NCBI GenBank assembly: GCA_025267735.1
Contig: CM046300.1
Location: 33,799,322-33,863,321 of the forward strand
DNA length: 64,000 nucleotides
Origin: Mactra quadrangularis
Taxonomy: Eukaryota > Mollusca > Bivalvia > Venerida > Mactridae
Direction of reading: 5' to 3'
Under the pieces are notes generated by a model. It had not been told where the DNA came from. It did no database searches and saw only the letters and a program-made list of their open reading frames with translations. Numbering within the stretch: the first letter of the stretch is position 1; the number at the start of each line of letters is the position of its first letter. Position numbers and translations under genes: made by a program. Positions 44,917-57,074 of the stretch are shown here, piece after piece.

Positions 44917-46343
44917 ATTATCCCCCGCTGATGGAATCGTGAGGGGGATATAGTTTTGGCGTTGTCCGTCCGTCCGTCCTTCCATCCGTCCGAATTTCGT
45001 TTCCGGAGTAGTTCTCTGGAACTACTGGCTGGAATTCAACGAAACTTTATGGGAATCATCAATATCAAGAGGAGATGCGCATAGCGTCAGATTGTTCCGG
45101 TCAGACCCTTTCACTCGGAGTTATGGCCCTTGATTAGTTATGTAGTATGCATATAGAGTAAAAGTCGTTTCAGCACTACTTCTCTGCAACTACTGGCTGG
45201 AATTCAACGAAACTTTATGGGAACCTTCAATACAAAGAGGAGATGCGCATATCGTCAGTTTGTTCTGGTCAGACCCTTTAACTCAGAGTTATGGCCCTTA
45301 ATTAGATATGTAGTATGCATATAGAGTAAAAGTCGTTTCCGCACTACTTCCCTGCAACTAATGGCTGGAATTCAACGAAACTTTATGGGAACCTTCAATA
45401 CCAAGAGGAGATGTGCCTATCGTCAGCTTGTTCTAGTCAGACACTTTAACTGAGAGTTATGGCCCTTGATTAGTTATGCAGTATGCATATGGAGTAAAAA
45501 TCGTTTCCGCGCTACTTCTCTGCAACTACTGGCTGGAATTCAACGAAACTTTATGGGAACCTTCAATACCAAGAAGAGATGCGCATATCGTCAGCTTGTT
45601 CTAGTCAGACACTTTAACTCAGAGTTATGGCCCTTGATTAGTTATGCAGTATGCATATGGAGTAAAAATCGTTTCCGCGCTACTTCTCTGCAACTACTGG
45701 CTGGAATTCAACGAAACTTTATGGGAATCTTCAATACCAAGAGGAGATGGGCATATCATTGCCTTGTTCCGGTCAGACACTTTAACTCAGAGTTATGGCC
45801 CTTGATTAGTCTTGCAGTATGCATATAGAGGAAAAATTGTTTCCGCGCTACTTCTCTGCAACTAATGGCTGGAATTCAATGAAACTTTATGGGAATCATC
45901 AATATCTAGAGGAGACGCGCATATCGTCGCCTTGTTCCGGCCAGACCTTTCAGCACAGAGTTATTGCCCTTGATTTATTGTGCAGTGTTCATATAGAGAA
46001 ATATTGCTATTTCTTTGCAACAGCTGGATTGATTTCAACAAGATTTTATGGAAACCATCAATACAGAAAAGAAATTTGCATCTCATTGGCATGTCCTGAT
46101 AATTTTATTTAACATGGAGTTATGTATGGTCCCTGTTATGGTTTTATGGATTCTATACTGGTAACATAGCTACAAAATAGACATATTCTTGTCACAACAG
46201 AGATTGTGTTGATAGTTGTAGCCATTATGGCACTTCAGGCTTTTGAATTTTACTGTTTATGCCATGATAAATATATTTATTAATAAAGCCTTATGTCTCC
46301 AGTTGTTGTGTTAGTAAAAACAAGTACTCGGCGGGGGATATAA
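44917..46343 (+). mobile_element. Insert with ATCCCCCGC ends holding the 168-bp array
   Basis: Left end ATTATCCCCCGCTGATGG, right end CTCGGCGGGGGATATAAATT, so short inverted ends. A (CCGT)n-like tract, GTCCGTCCGTCCGTCC, precedes the array. The layout (short unique flank, microsatellite, tandem core of about 160 bp) recalls the pearl elements described in oysters; the assignment is by architecture only. Confidence 0.6.
44998..46120 (+). repeat. Tandem array, about seven 168-bp units
   Basis: Unit starts at 44998, 45166, 45334, 45502, 45670, 45838 and about 46006, exactly 168 bp apart. Each has CTACTGGCTGGAATTCAACG and GAGTTATGGCCCTTGATTAG. The last unit is the most diverged. Because 168 is a multiple of three, an open frame repeats every 56 codons; I do not take this as coding. 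Confidence 0.95.
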
Positions 46344-46970
46344 ATTCAACAAATTTGCTTGTTAAGAAATGAGAACTTCGACGAAAATAGCCTTTATTTA
46401 CTCTTTATTTTTTCATATTTTACACTAAAAGGCCTTTATTTTCATACATTTGAGCCTTTATAAAAACCTTTATTTTTGTTTTGGCCTGCTAGGAGGCCTG
46501 TTAATTGAAATATATCAACAATAATTTATTTAATGTTAAATCCATCAAAAAGCTATAAATTTACTTAATTTATCTAATAAAATACATATTTACTTAAATA
46601 GTCTAATAAAATATTAAACTAATTCCAAAAGTGAGAACTTGGAGAAAAATTTATTTAAAAGATCAAAATACGTCCATACTCAATGAATTACAATCCAAGT
46701 CTGATCTTGTTACCAAAATCTGGTCACTTTCCTACTATTGTGATCGAAAAATGGTAACAGTTAACCGGAATTGTTAGCAGTTACCAAGAACTGGTAACTT
46801 GTGATTATGTCTTCAAATGAAAATTATAAGGGTAAAAAGGATTGAAAACCTTGTATTGAAACTGAAATGTGGATTAAACATGACAGTCCAAGGTAAGTCA
46901 TAAATGTTCAATTTTATCAAATAAAATATCATGAATTTTTATATCACTGATATGTGGAACATATCAGTAC

Positions 46971-48068
46971 CTATAGGGGTAGGCGCGATTATGCATAAAT
47001 TGCTGTTTTGGCCAGGATTGCCGGTTTATGCCCGAAATTCCCCCCACCCCAAATACGTCTATGCGGATGCACTGGGGCCGATTTAAGACCATTGAGGCCA
47101 ATAACGGGTGTAAAAACTTGCCTAAAAATCGACTTTTCCTGATGTATTTTATACATCAGACGTTTTTTCGGGGTAGAAAAAATTTCTCTGGAACCGGTTT
47201 CATTTGGACCTCAGTCCCAGGAAATGTGCCACAACAGGTACCTGAGGCCCTTCCTGGGGCCAGCGGGCAATTTTTCAGGCCTCACATAGTCCCTATAGGG
47301 GTAGGCGCGGTTATGTATAAATTGCAGTTTTGGCCATGACTACCGGTTTATGCCTGAAATTCCGCCCAAATACGTCTATGTGAATGCCCTGGTATTGATT
47401 TAGGCCCATTGAGACCATGTATGGGGAAAAAATGGTTTGAAAATCATCTTTTTTGCCGAGGAATACATCAGGCGTTTTTTTCGGCGTTAAAAACTTTTTG
47501 TCTGAAACAGGTTCCATATGGGCCGCGGTCCCTTCCTATGTTCTAGACAAACCAAGAAATGTGCCACATCCGGTACCTGTGGCCCTTCAAGGGGTTGTTT
47601 TTTAGGCCTTACTTAGTACCTATAGGGGTAGGCATGGTTATGCGTAAATTGCCGTTTTTGGCCACGATTACCGTTTATACACGAAATTCCGTCCATATAC
47701 TTCTATGCTGATGCCCTGGGGCCTATTTAGGCCCACTGAGGTCAAGAACAGGAGAATTTTTTTTTACCTAAAAACCTTTTTCTCTGATGTATATATCAGG
47801 TGATTTTTTTGGGTGAAAAACTTTTTCTCTTGAACCGGTTCCATTTTTCCTCAGTCCCTTCCTATGGTCCAGATGAACCAGAAAATGTGCCACAAACAGT
47901 ACCTGAGGCCCTTCAAGGGGTCAGGGTGCCTGTTTCCAGACCCATCTACGATCCCCCTAGGGGTTGGTGCAATTATGCATAAATTGCTGTTTTTTGCCCA
48001 CGTTTTATGCCCAAAATTTTCCCCAAATATGTCTACGAGTGATGCCCTGTGGCTGATTGATGCTTAAA
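46971..48068 (+). repeat. Tandem array of about 325-bp units
   Basis: CTATAGGGGTAGGCGCG-type starts at 46971, 47293, 47620 and 47956 (322-336 bp apart). Units share TATGCATAAATTGC, AAATACGTCTATG, GGAACCGGTTCCA-like and GAAATGTGCCACA motifs. A conserved small hairpin (TGATGTATTTTATACATCA in unit 1) recurs. Confidence 0.88.
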
Positions 48069-48290
48069 ACACGGAAAAAATTTCATTAATGCATAATGGG
48101 GCATAGTATGCATACCCATATAACATCTGTAATGACCCTGGAAACAGCTCCCCTGGCCTTTCACAAGGGCCTTGGGTACAAGTTGTGGCACATGGCCCTT
48201 CTTTACAGCCTCCGGTACCAGTTGTGGCACATTTCCTGATTTGTCTTGACTAGAAGAAGGGACTGAGGCATTATCGGACCCGGTACATTA
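48069..48290 (-). repeat. Inverted partial units closing the 325-bp array
   Basis: GGTACCAGTTGTGGCACATT is the complement of the motif in the forward units, and it occurs twice (about 48,175 and 48,212). The array therefore ends head-to-head. Confidence 0.75.
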
Positions 48291-50756
48291 GAAATGCAGC
48301 ACAAAGCCTACTCAGTCACAGACCCAGGTTAGTAACCAGATTCATGACAACCAATCTCTCTATTACCTTCAAACTAATAACAAAAACATTTTGCAATTCT
48401 TAGTAATTTATTCAGCTGATTTAAATCCACTATTAGTTTTTAACAGTCAAATATATAATTAATATATTAATTACAATACATTATAAAATATTTACTTGAT
48501 ACAAAATAGAAAAAATGGAAATTTGTTTAACATGACAAATATATAAATGACATCTCATAAGAAAGCCCTACAAAAATTTTTACCCCAAGAAAATATGTTT
48601 TTATCATACCCATATATTTGAAATATTATTCATGCTTTCTCTTTATATAATAAAAAATAATGATATATTTTAATGCTGAAAGTGTCTAGTAAGAAATTGC
48701 AAATAAAATAACAAAGTCTCTACATTTGCATTAGGTTTTAGTGCAAACTATTTTTTTAAAAGCACTTGCAAGATATTATTACAATACAAATAAAAAAAAA
48801 CACATTATCACAGAAGAAATGATAACAAAAATAATAAAAATTATATGTACAATCAAGTTATAGGACTAGGAATGGATTATTTCCCTTTCAACCAATAGTA
48901 TGTCAAGAGTTAACTCCCCCTTTTTAATTTTTAAAGCCTAGGAATAAACCTAGGGGTCCATTCAGAACACTTCTATTATTCATTGAATAAATAATCTCAG
49001 AAAGATTCCTGGGGAGTCCAACCAATAATGCAGGGTTTTTACTACATACGCAAGGCAAGCACGTAGCGGTTATGCAAAATAGTTCTTGTCGTAAACACAT
49101 GAGGCTTTATAAATACATTTCTTTTACTATGTATGCAACTATGAATTGACCAGCAGATATCATTTGATCATGCATTTCAAATTTATGGATTAAAAACGAA
49201 ACATATATCACCGCCTAAACAATCGTGTATTTGTTTACACCACTTGAAGTATTTTGTTTGAGCATGTGACGCAAAGGTAGTTTCAAAATGGCATCTTAAT
49301 ATGTTTGAGGTTATTCCTAGTGAATGACCGAGAAGTTCTAAATGCCTAGTAGTCAACAACTCAAATTGTAACATTACCTTTCAAATGTCAAATTGTTAGT
49401 ACAAATTATAATCTACAATTCACTTCAAAGTTTTAAAGATTGTGACCATTCAGTAAATGGAGCATTTTCCAAACATGATTTAAATTAGTTTTCATTAAAT
49501 GTGTTGTACACAGCAACAAAATTATGTTCTATATCTGAAATCTACAGATTTAATGACAATAAAGGGAAAAAACTTAAAAGATTCAGTGTACAGTATATTA
49601 TATGTTCAGAGGGCGAAACTAAAATCTAACCGAATAAAAGACAAAGTGTCTCAAACCTTCATAAAATTAAACCCAACTAGTCTGTCAACTATGAAGTGGT
49701 TGAAAGGGATTGAAAAATGGACGGACAATAAATAAATAATAAGTAATGGCCTATTGGAGCAAAATAACACATCAGATATAAAATATACAAAACTAAATCA
49801 TAATTATTATTATAAAACGTAAAGAAAAGTACAAGTATAAAAATAAATAAAAATTAATGTACACAGCTTCTGGATATAGACTTTGGTCCTCATAATGTAA
49901 CATCACAATTATATGTTATTGGAATTTAAGTTAGGTAAAAATTAAACTCAACTTTACCCAAGTCCTAAAAATCAAAACTATTGGAGTCATCTCCCTTTAT
50001 AGGCAACAAAGTATTGTGACTTGGCAATGACTAAGCATTTTTTCACCTGAAGTTCAGCATAGAATTGATACATCCTAATGAAGCCAGTAAACAAAGCTAA
50101 CAATACTTAGAATTGAGCCTTTAGAGTAACTGAACACAGGTAACTGTATCAAATACAAGGAATCACCGACAAAAACTCAGCTCAGAACTCAAATTGCCTT
50201 TGTGAATAAAATTTCTCGTCCAAAAAGACTGATAAGTCAGTAACTTAATATCAGTGCAACGTAAATGTTTGCTTTACTCAGGGTTGTCAACAATGAATTT
50301 TGAAATCAATTGAAAATTTTTAATCATTGGAAAAATTGGCTAATTAGGGTCTTTTTACTCTACATTTGTAATAACAAAACTAAAAAAATTAGTCTAAGTG
50401 TCCTAAATTTTTCTATTATAACACGCTTGGCTACTATAAAAGCAAAGTTGATAATATCAAAGTTACGCTGAAGATCATAGAAACCTATGATCAGCTAAAA
50501 AAGGACAGCCCTGTATGCTATATAATACACGAAGTATTTATTAGAGTTATTTGAGCAGAGTTACTCATTTTGTTACAGTCACCTGTGTGGTTTTTTCAGA
50601 CATCCAAAGTTTCAACAAGTAGTAGTGAGTAGTTAGGCCATAGAATATCAAACATATTCATGTAATATAACAATTTCTTAATTCTATCAAACATTTCAAT
50701 ACTATCAGGTATAAGTATAAATTTACAACATATAAACAACAATGTAACCTATTCTC

Positions 50757-50811
50757 GTACCCTGAGGTTATCAAGATTCAAGTATTAAGAATCTTGATAG
50801 CCTCTGGGAAC
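50757..50811. other. Compact strong hairpin
   Basis: Two 23-nt arms (50757-50779 and 50789-50811) pair with three mismatches around a 9-nt loop. The inner 16 nt (GAGGTTATCAAGATTC) has one mismatch. The size is close to a small pre-miRNA or a tiny MITE. No neighbour explains it. Confidence 0.7.
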
Positions 50812-52307
50812 AAGCATGCAATGTCATTTTGTTAGCAGACATTTTACCAAGAAAATTGTTTCTAAAAGATATAATAAACTTACAAACTTAATATTATAAA
50901 ATTATGTCATATAGGCAAGAACGACTTCTGCATTAAACAATGGTTATACATAATTTTATTTTAATTTTTGATAAGGAAAAGCATGTCCTTCAAACTATTT
51001 ATAAGTCGGTTACTTCCTTTGAAAATATAGAAGAAACTCTGTACTAAATGAGTTAACATTGTACTTTTTAAAAAACTGAAGTATTAATAACTTGACACTG
51101 GACATAAAAAAATAACAAGCGGTTAATTCCCTAGTCAAAATAGGAGAGACTCTTTACTTATGAAATTAACAATGTACATTAAAATTTTAAACATTGGGTT
51201 ACCTCCCTTACCCAAAATTAGAATATGCTCTTCTGTACAGAATTTAATAATGTTACATTATCTATATTATAAATAAATTAATTCATGTTCGGGTGTCTTG
51301 GTGTCTCTTTTTATAATATTTTGATTCCTAAATGACAACTAAGACAATTATAACTTTAATTGATCTATATATAAAAATGATACCACATGAAAAGTCTCAA
51401 AAGCCTGAATTTTATCAAGAGTCTGGAGATAAATCTGTCTATATTATACTATTATATCATTGTAAGAATTCTAAAAATATGTGTTCTAGGTGCACGGTTA
51501 GGCAGGAGGGTAGAATGTCTAACTCTGAAATAAAGCATCTATAATTGTCATATCGCTGCATAGAATAAAAACAATAAAACCCTATCTTAGCAGCTATAGT
51601 ACAACACTAAACTATATACACTACAGTCTACAAAATTGAAATAACAAAGTGGTTGCCCGAACTGGTCATTTTAGCAGTTAGCGCTATATCTTTTTGGTAG
51701 AAATTTGGTTGCCCAAAAGAAATATTTGGTTGCCCCAACTAAAAATTGGTTGTCTCGGCCGAGCAACTGGACACCTATTAATTTCGTAGACTGTACTCTA
51801 CAATATATACAGGATACTATGAAGACATTTTTAACATTATACTTTATCATATAGTCTGACAAATATTAACTTGATACCTAACCATTTTTCATAAATATTT
51901 TATCATGATTTAATGTATTATTTTCATAAATATAGAGATGTCAATTCTATTGGGACTTACCTTTATATTTTTGGTTTAGTTTTAAGTCAAAACATTTTTT
52001 TGTCAAACATTAGCAAATTACACGAAAATTAGTATAAAAGAAACCCAATTGAGACAGATTTATATGTAATATCGCTAAACAATTGGCAAAAAAATACAAC
52101 AAAAAAATGAGTACCCACCAACCGAAGTACCAGTAAGCAAATTGTTTGCATTGAGTTAATTTTGTCAAACTATACATAAAGAAAGCCATATAATATTTTC
52201 ATACATCCTTTCAATCAACTAACTTGAATGATTTATTTACACAATGATTATAAAAATAACATCAAATAGAAATCTAAAACAAACTTAACAACAACTATAA
52301 ACAACAA

Positions 52308-52405
52308 GGGCTGCAAGGATCTGACATGCCAATAATCAATTGCAAAGGGCGCCAATTTGATTTCGATTTAGGACCTGCAATTTCAGATTAAATACCAGCC
52401 TAATA
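52308..52405 (+). mobile_element. Degenerate left-end fragment of the hAT-type element
   Basis: AAGGGCTGCAAGGATCTGA, then CAATTGCAAAGGGCGCC and TTTGATTTCGATTTAGGACC follow the order of the left end at 41229 with many changes. Confidence 0.6.
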
Positions 52406-53319
52406 ATTTTGCAGCTTTACAACAACATACACGTCATAGTGATCTAAGAACATACATTTTATCCCAAATATTTCTTTCTAATAATGATCGAATACAATAG
52501 CAAAACCAAGTCAAAATCATTGACCCTAATAGATGCAAGCTGGAGTTCAAAATATTGGGTTTCCCCATCCCAATAGATTCCAGCCGAGTTCAAAATATTG
52601 TTTTTTTTCCCCACCCAATAAATGCAAGCCAGAGTTCAAAATATTGGATTTTCCCACCTGCAATAATGTGATACAACCATTGTTACTTATCATTGCTCAA
52701 AATTATGTGTTACAAAATTAATCATTTTGTTCTCTGTACACATACTTTTCATCACAATGCAACATGTTTGTTTGAATTGCAGGTAAAAACCCAAAATGTT
52801 GAGTTTTGGATAAAGTCTATTTAGAAAAGAGCCAACAACCTTTCGCTCTCTAAGGAAATGCTCTACCACATTACCACTAATGAAAAAATAGATTTTTAAG
52901 GAGTGGAATTTTAATTAAAGAACAAGGAATGTCAATTTTGTAAATCGTTATGTCAAAGGTTATAAATCTTTGAGACTGTATATAAAATACAGGTTAAAGT
53001 ATAAGTTGGTAGGAATGTATGTGAACAGAATGCTTAGTTCAAATAGACCTAATCCGGAATTCAAATTTCCGTCTGTGCACAGCCGGTACAAACAAAGTTT
53101 TCTACACATTTTTGCTAAATTGCCCGAACTATGGATAAAACCCTATTGTTCTTTGTACAGGTGTTTTCATAGTAACGGTGAAAGTTTGTTTGTATCGGAG
53201 GGGAAAACCCAAATATTTGAATTCCGGATATAGTCTATGGTCATAGTTGGAATAATTCTCGATGAAAAAATATAGAATCATAATATCAAGTTCATACAAT
53301 ATTTAAGAGTATAAAAACA

Positions 53320-53465
53320 ACATATATACATGTATATATATATGTATATTGTATAGGATAATACAATCTATGATAATTATATAGAATATATTATATGTGT
53401 AAAAACAATCTATATAAAAACATTTAATACTGATGATATATATATATACATAGATAATTTATATG
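53320..53465. repeat. AT-dinucleotide-rich tract
   Basis: Runs such as TGTATATATATATGTATATTG and GATATATATATATACATAG; low-complexity. Confidence 0.7.
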
Positions 53466-53558
53466 TCACATTGTCAGATGGATGCAACACTTTTCTAACT
53501 CCACTTTACCAAATTTTTCAAGTGGCATGAAAAATATAATTACTCTGTTAACATTTCT

Positions 53559-53632
53559 TGGGCTTAGAGCAAAAAGATCGTTTCTCAAGTTAAAAAAAAA
53601 GAGTGATTTATGATTGTTTTGCGCTAAGCCCA
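53559..53632. other. Hairpin with 16-nt arms
   Basis: TGGGCTTAGAGCAAAA pairs with TTTTGCGCTAAGCCCA (one mismatch) around 42 nt containing an A9 run. Confidence 0.65.
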
Positions 53633-54136
53633 CAGTTTTCATTTTGAGTAAAATTTCAATTTAATCCTACTGCCCCTTTTAACACTCAAATCTGGTAACA
53701 CTTTTTTGATTTATTAAATCAATAAATGTGAAATATGAAAGTTAACAAATAAAATCAAGTTAAAACAGTGGTGTATTCATCCATTGTTATGACACAATGG
53801 GTAACATTTTAACCATATAAAATACGTATGTGGACACATATAAACACAATGCTTCAATTAGTAGCCCATCTTGTATTGTAGTTTTTTACAATATTTATCT
53901 TTTATATAAATCACTAAATACATACACATCAGCATCCCTCTTCACACTAGGCCAACATAAGAGAATTTTTGATTTACCCTTTACAAGGAACCTCTATCAC
54001 TTGACATTTTATAATCACTGTGGGTCCAAATATTAAAACAAACAACCAATGGGGTGGATTTTCCTTCCTTAACTTTTTTACTATTTCATCATTTTCATGG
54101 TTAAAGGATGAGTGCCTTTTCCTTCCCAAATCGTGG

Positions 54137-54599
54137 CCTCAATCTAACAATGCTGTAACTACCAAATTTTTATTTTTGGGAAATCAACATCAAAAGTTCT
54201 TCGTTGTTTCAGTCTATATAGACATGAGACTTTGTAGGCACATTAACAATGCATTTCAACACATACATGAAGAACATGATTAAAATAATATGAATAATAA
54301 TACTGAAAATTGCAAAAATGTGTTTGGAGACAGTAACTGAGTGACAAAGACTTTATTTTGATAGGATAACATTATTTTCAGCCCAAACATTGATCTACGT
54401 CCTTGACATAGAGCAATGTTTACGCTGTGAGCAGAGAAAATGTGTTGAGATAGGATAATGTACGATTGGCGGATTGGACTATTTGACATGATAGAGTCAC
54501 GAAACTTTTTTTAGAAGATAGAACAAGGTCATACAAATTGCTTGGGATGTTTATCTCATTTGCTTTCAAAAGTGGAGATAAGACATTGTTAGATTGAGG
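54137..54599. repeat. Perfect 16-bp inverted repeat, 431 bp between arms
   Basis: CCTCAATCTAACAATG at 54137-54152 and its exact complement at 54584-54599. Similarity does not extend past the 16 bp. Confidence 0.5.
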
Positions 54600-56350
54600 T
54601 AATGAAATGTAGACACAAATCACAAAGAGTGAAATGTAGTAAGTACTGTGCACTACATATCTAAGATTGTAATCTCAAAATAATAGGCAAAAAATATCAA
54701 TGTTTAGCTTTAAAAGTGTGTTGTACGCTATGATATTTAAAAGAAATGTTACAAACATTTAAACAATATTTCACTTCAGATCAGTCAAAGGACAAACATG
54801 ACATTTATGACATATTTGATATTTCCAAAGGAATCAACAATAAAATTGAATATTTTTTTACATTACTTTACATAGAAAGAATAAAATGAGCTAGATTCTA
54901 AACTTGAAAAAAAAATGATTTAAATACAAGAATTATATGAAAAATGAAAAAAACAACTTCTTTATAGAAAATAATTTAAAGCACCTTTTAAAAAATAAAA
55001 TATATTTACAATATGAAATAGTTTTTTTAATTGACAGAAAAAAAAACAGAAAAAAAGTTTTAACTATTTTGAAAAATTATTTTCCTTTGAAAATTTTAAA
55101 GCAAAATATAATTATTATGGCATGGAAATTATGGCTATGTGTTAAACTAAATATCCATTTTTGGTGTGTTGTAAAGCAATTACCAATATTTTTCATATTT
55201 TTTAAGTAATTATAATTTGAAACACAAATACACAATCATGCATTTTCTTGAAAAAAAAACTCTAGCAACATATGATTCCATTTTGAAACAAATCCATTCA
55301 AATAAAATAAAGTTTTAATAACAAAGCATCAGAACTGTCATTTAAAAACTAAATTTAAAGCACATGAAATATCATAACCTAGTGCTAAAAGATAGAGCTT
55401 GTTCATATTGTCCTGACTCAAGGAATGTAATTTAAATATCATTGGTAATCAATAAATTAGTTAGCCACAGAGTTGTTACCGGGAAAAGCATATAACATAA
55501 TATCAGTCTCAAGTCAATTCAGTTGTAATTGACGCAAGATTTTCGTCAAGGTATGAAATTTAAAAATCAGTATGTATGCAAAATATGCAGCAAAACATAA
55601 ATACATGTACAATTTTGCTAAAATTCCTACAGTTTTAAAGCATACAATCCCTAATAAAGGCAACACTTACTTGGCAGAAAAGATCAACAAGATAAAATAA
55701 TACTTGTTGGTACATTGCATTTCTAAACTTTTTCACATTGTTTGTTATTTAACAAATTATGTTGATGCAGGCTTTTTATGGATAAAACTAGAATTGATAT
55801 TCATGCATTTAGTTATTAAAAGGAGGCAATAAATACTTCCTTAAAAAATATTAATAAAATAATTTTGAAAAAATAAGAAATGAAATGAATCTAATTCAAG
55901 AAAAAATTATGAAAAAGTTAAAATGACTAAAAATCATGATTGCGAGTAATTATCGTAATTTCGGTCATGACCTCATACTTTGCTCAAGGAGAAGCCCAAT
56001 TTATTTTATTTAGTGAAAGACAAATTCACTAACTAGCCTGACTATATGCAAAAAGTAATTTTCACTAGCCTAATTCAATTATCACTTGTCCTAGGCTTCA
56101 AGCTAGAGGGTTAAGACGATGACTGTTGAAATGCAGCATAAAGCAATTTAGGTTAAGAATTATAAAATTTCTTCATCATTATATTTGCATTTTATGTTTC
56201 CTCAGTTGTAAGTAAAAATGATGACCATAATTTGTCAAACTAAAATCAAAACTGCGAGTATTATTAGGGATAGTATACCTTAATAACCAGAAATAAAAAA
56301 ACCAAAAGAAATATATCACAAAATGCTTGATAAAAGAATAATACATAAAA

Positions 56351-56356
56351 TTTATT
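56351..56356 (-). terminator. Candidate poly(A) signal of the ZDHHC1/11-like gene
   Basis: AATAAA on the minus strand 53 nt after the stop codon. It is the first such hexamer downstream; others follow in the AT-rich flank. Confidence 0.4.
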
Positions 56357-56409
56357 TATATCTTTGTGTGTATAAAAAATGAGATGAAAAAAATGTAATG
56401 CATGATAGA

Positions 56410-57074
56410 TCAAACTTCTGTATCAATAACTGGGTTCAGTTTGCTTTTTATTCTTTCTTCTTTCAATGTAGGTAAAAGTCTATCAGTCAACACAGTGTCT
56501 GTAGAACGGAATGTAGCGGTATATGGCTGGAATGATACACTTTCATGACTACCATGGATTCCAGTCAGATCAAGTTTTGGCACTTCTTTCACTTTAGGAA
56601 TGTTCATTTCAGCCTGAGCTTTTCTCACTGCTGTAGGTGTTAACGGCAATGTTTCAAACCCACCTGAATAGTCCAAACTACCATCCTCCTTGAATTTAGC
56701 ATTCTCATTCACTGAGAACAATGTTGTTGAATTCAAGTCATCTATGCTCTGGGATGCGTCCTTTTTTCTTTTTTTAATTTTCTTTTTCTTACCTTCTTTA
56801 CCGTCTATATGATCCATACTCAAACTTTGAGCTTTACTGTCAATATGGTCTAGACTTAAACTAAGAGCATTACTACCCATTGTATTAAATGTATAGGATT
56901 TATTTGTTGGAACTTCTAACAATGAGTCAGCAGAATCTGAGTGATAGTCTTTAGCCACGCCCACCCCTTTAGGGGTCACCATGGGGGGAGGTAATATTCT
57001 TACAGGATTAGCTGATGGTGGTATATCAACTTTAGATATTGTGTAGCCTTTATTCTGATACATTTTAGGATTAT
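56410..57074 (-). CDS. ZDHHC1/11-like exon f (last)
   Basis: Acceptor TATTTTCAG; 221 residues to the stop at 56410. Begins DNPKMYQNKGYTISKVDIPP. A near-duplicate pair of motifs (LSLDHIDSK and LSMDHIDGK) precedes GKKKKIKKRKK. It ends NPVIDTEV, which is not a clear PDZ ligand. Confidence 0.85.

Larger units (their letters stand above)
44575..46500. mobile_element. CAGGCCTCCTAG element carrying a tandem array
   Basis: Perfect 12-bp inverted ends CAGGCCTCCTAG / CTAGGAGGCCTG. TTAATT directly outside both (44569-44574, 46501-46506) is a 6-bp target duplication. The outer arms are rich in AAACCTTT/AGGTTT motifs; the middle holds a separate insert (about 44917-46343). Confidence 0.8.
48291..56350. 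other. 8-kb gene-poor stretch
   Basis: AT-rich, no frame with a recognisable motif on either strand. Contains the two hairpins, the hAT fragment at 52,308, an AT tract, and three degenerate short direct units at 52,540-52,650 (GAGTTCAAAATATTG repeated). Part may be a long 3' UTR of the minus-strand gene. Confidence 0.5.

Noticed and set aside
45466..45828. 120-codon open frame repeating a 56-residue block
   Set aside because: It lies wholly in the 168-bp array. 168 is divisible by three, so any stop-free frame repeats. Other units of the array carry stops in this frame.
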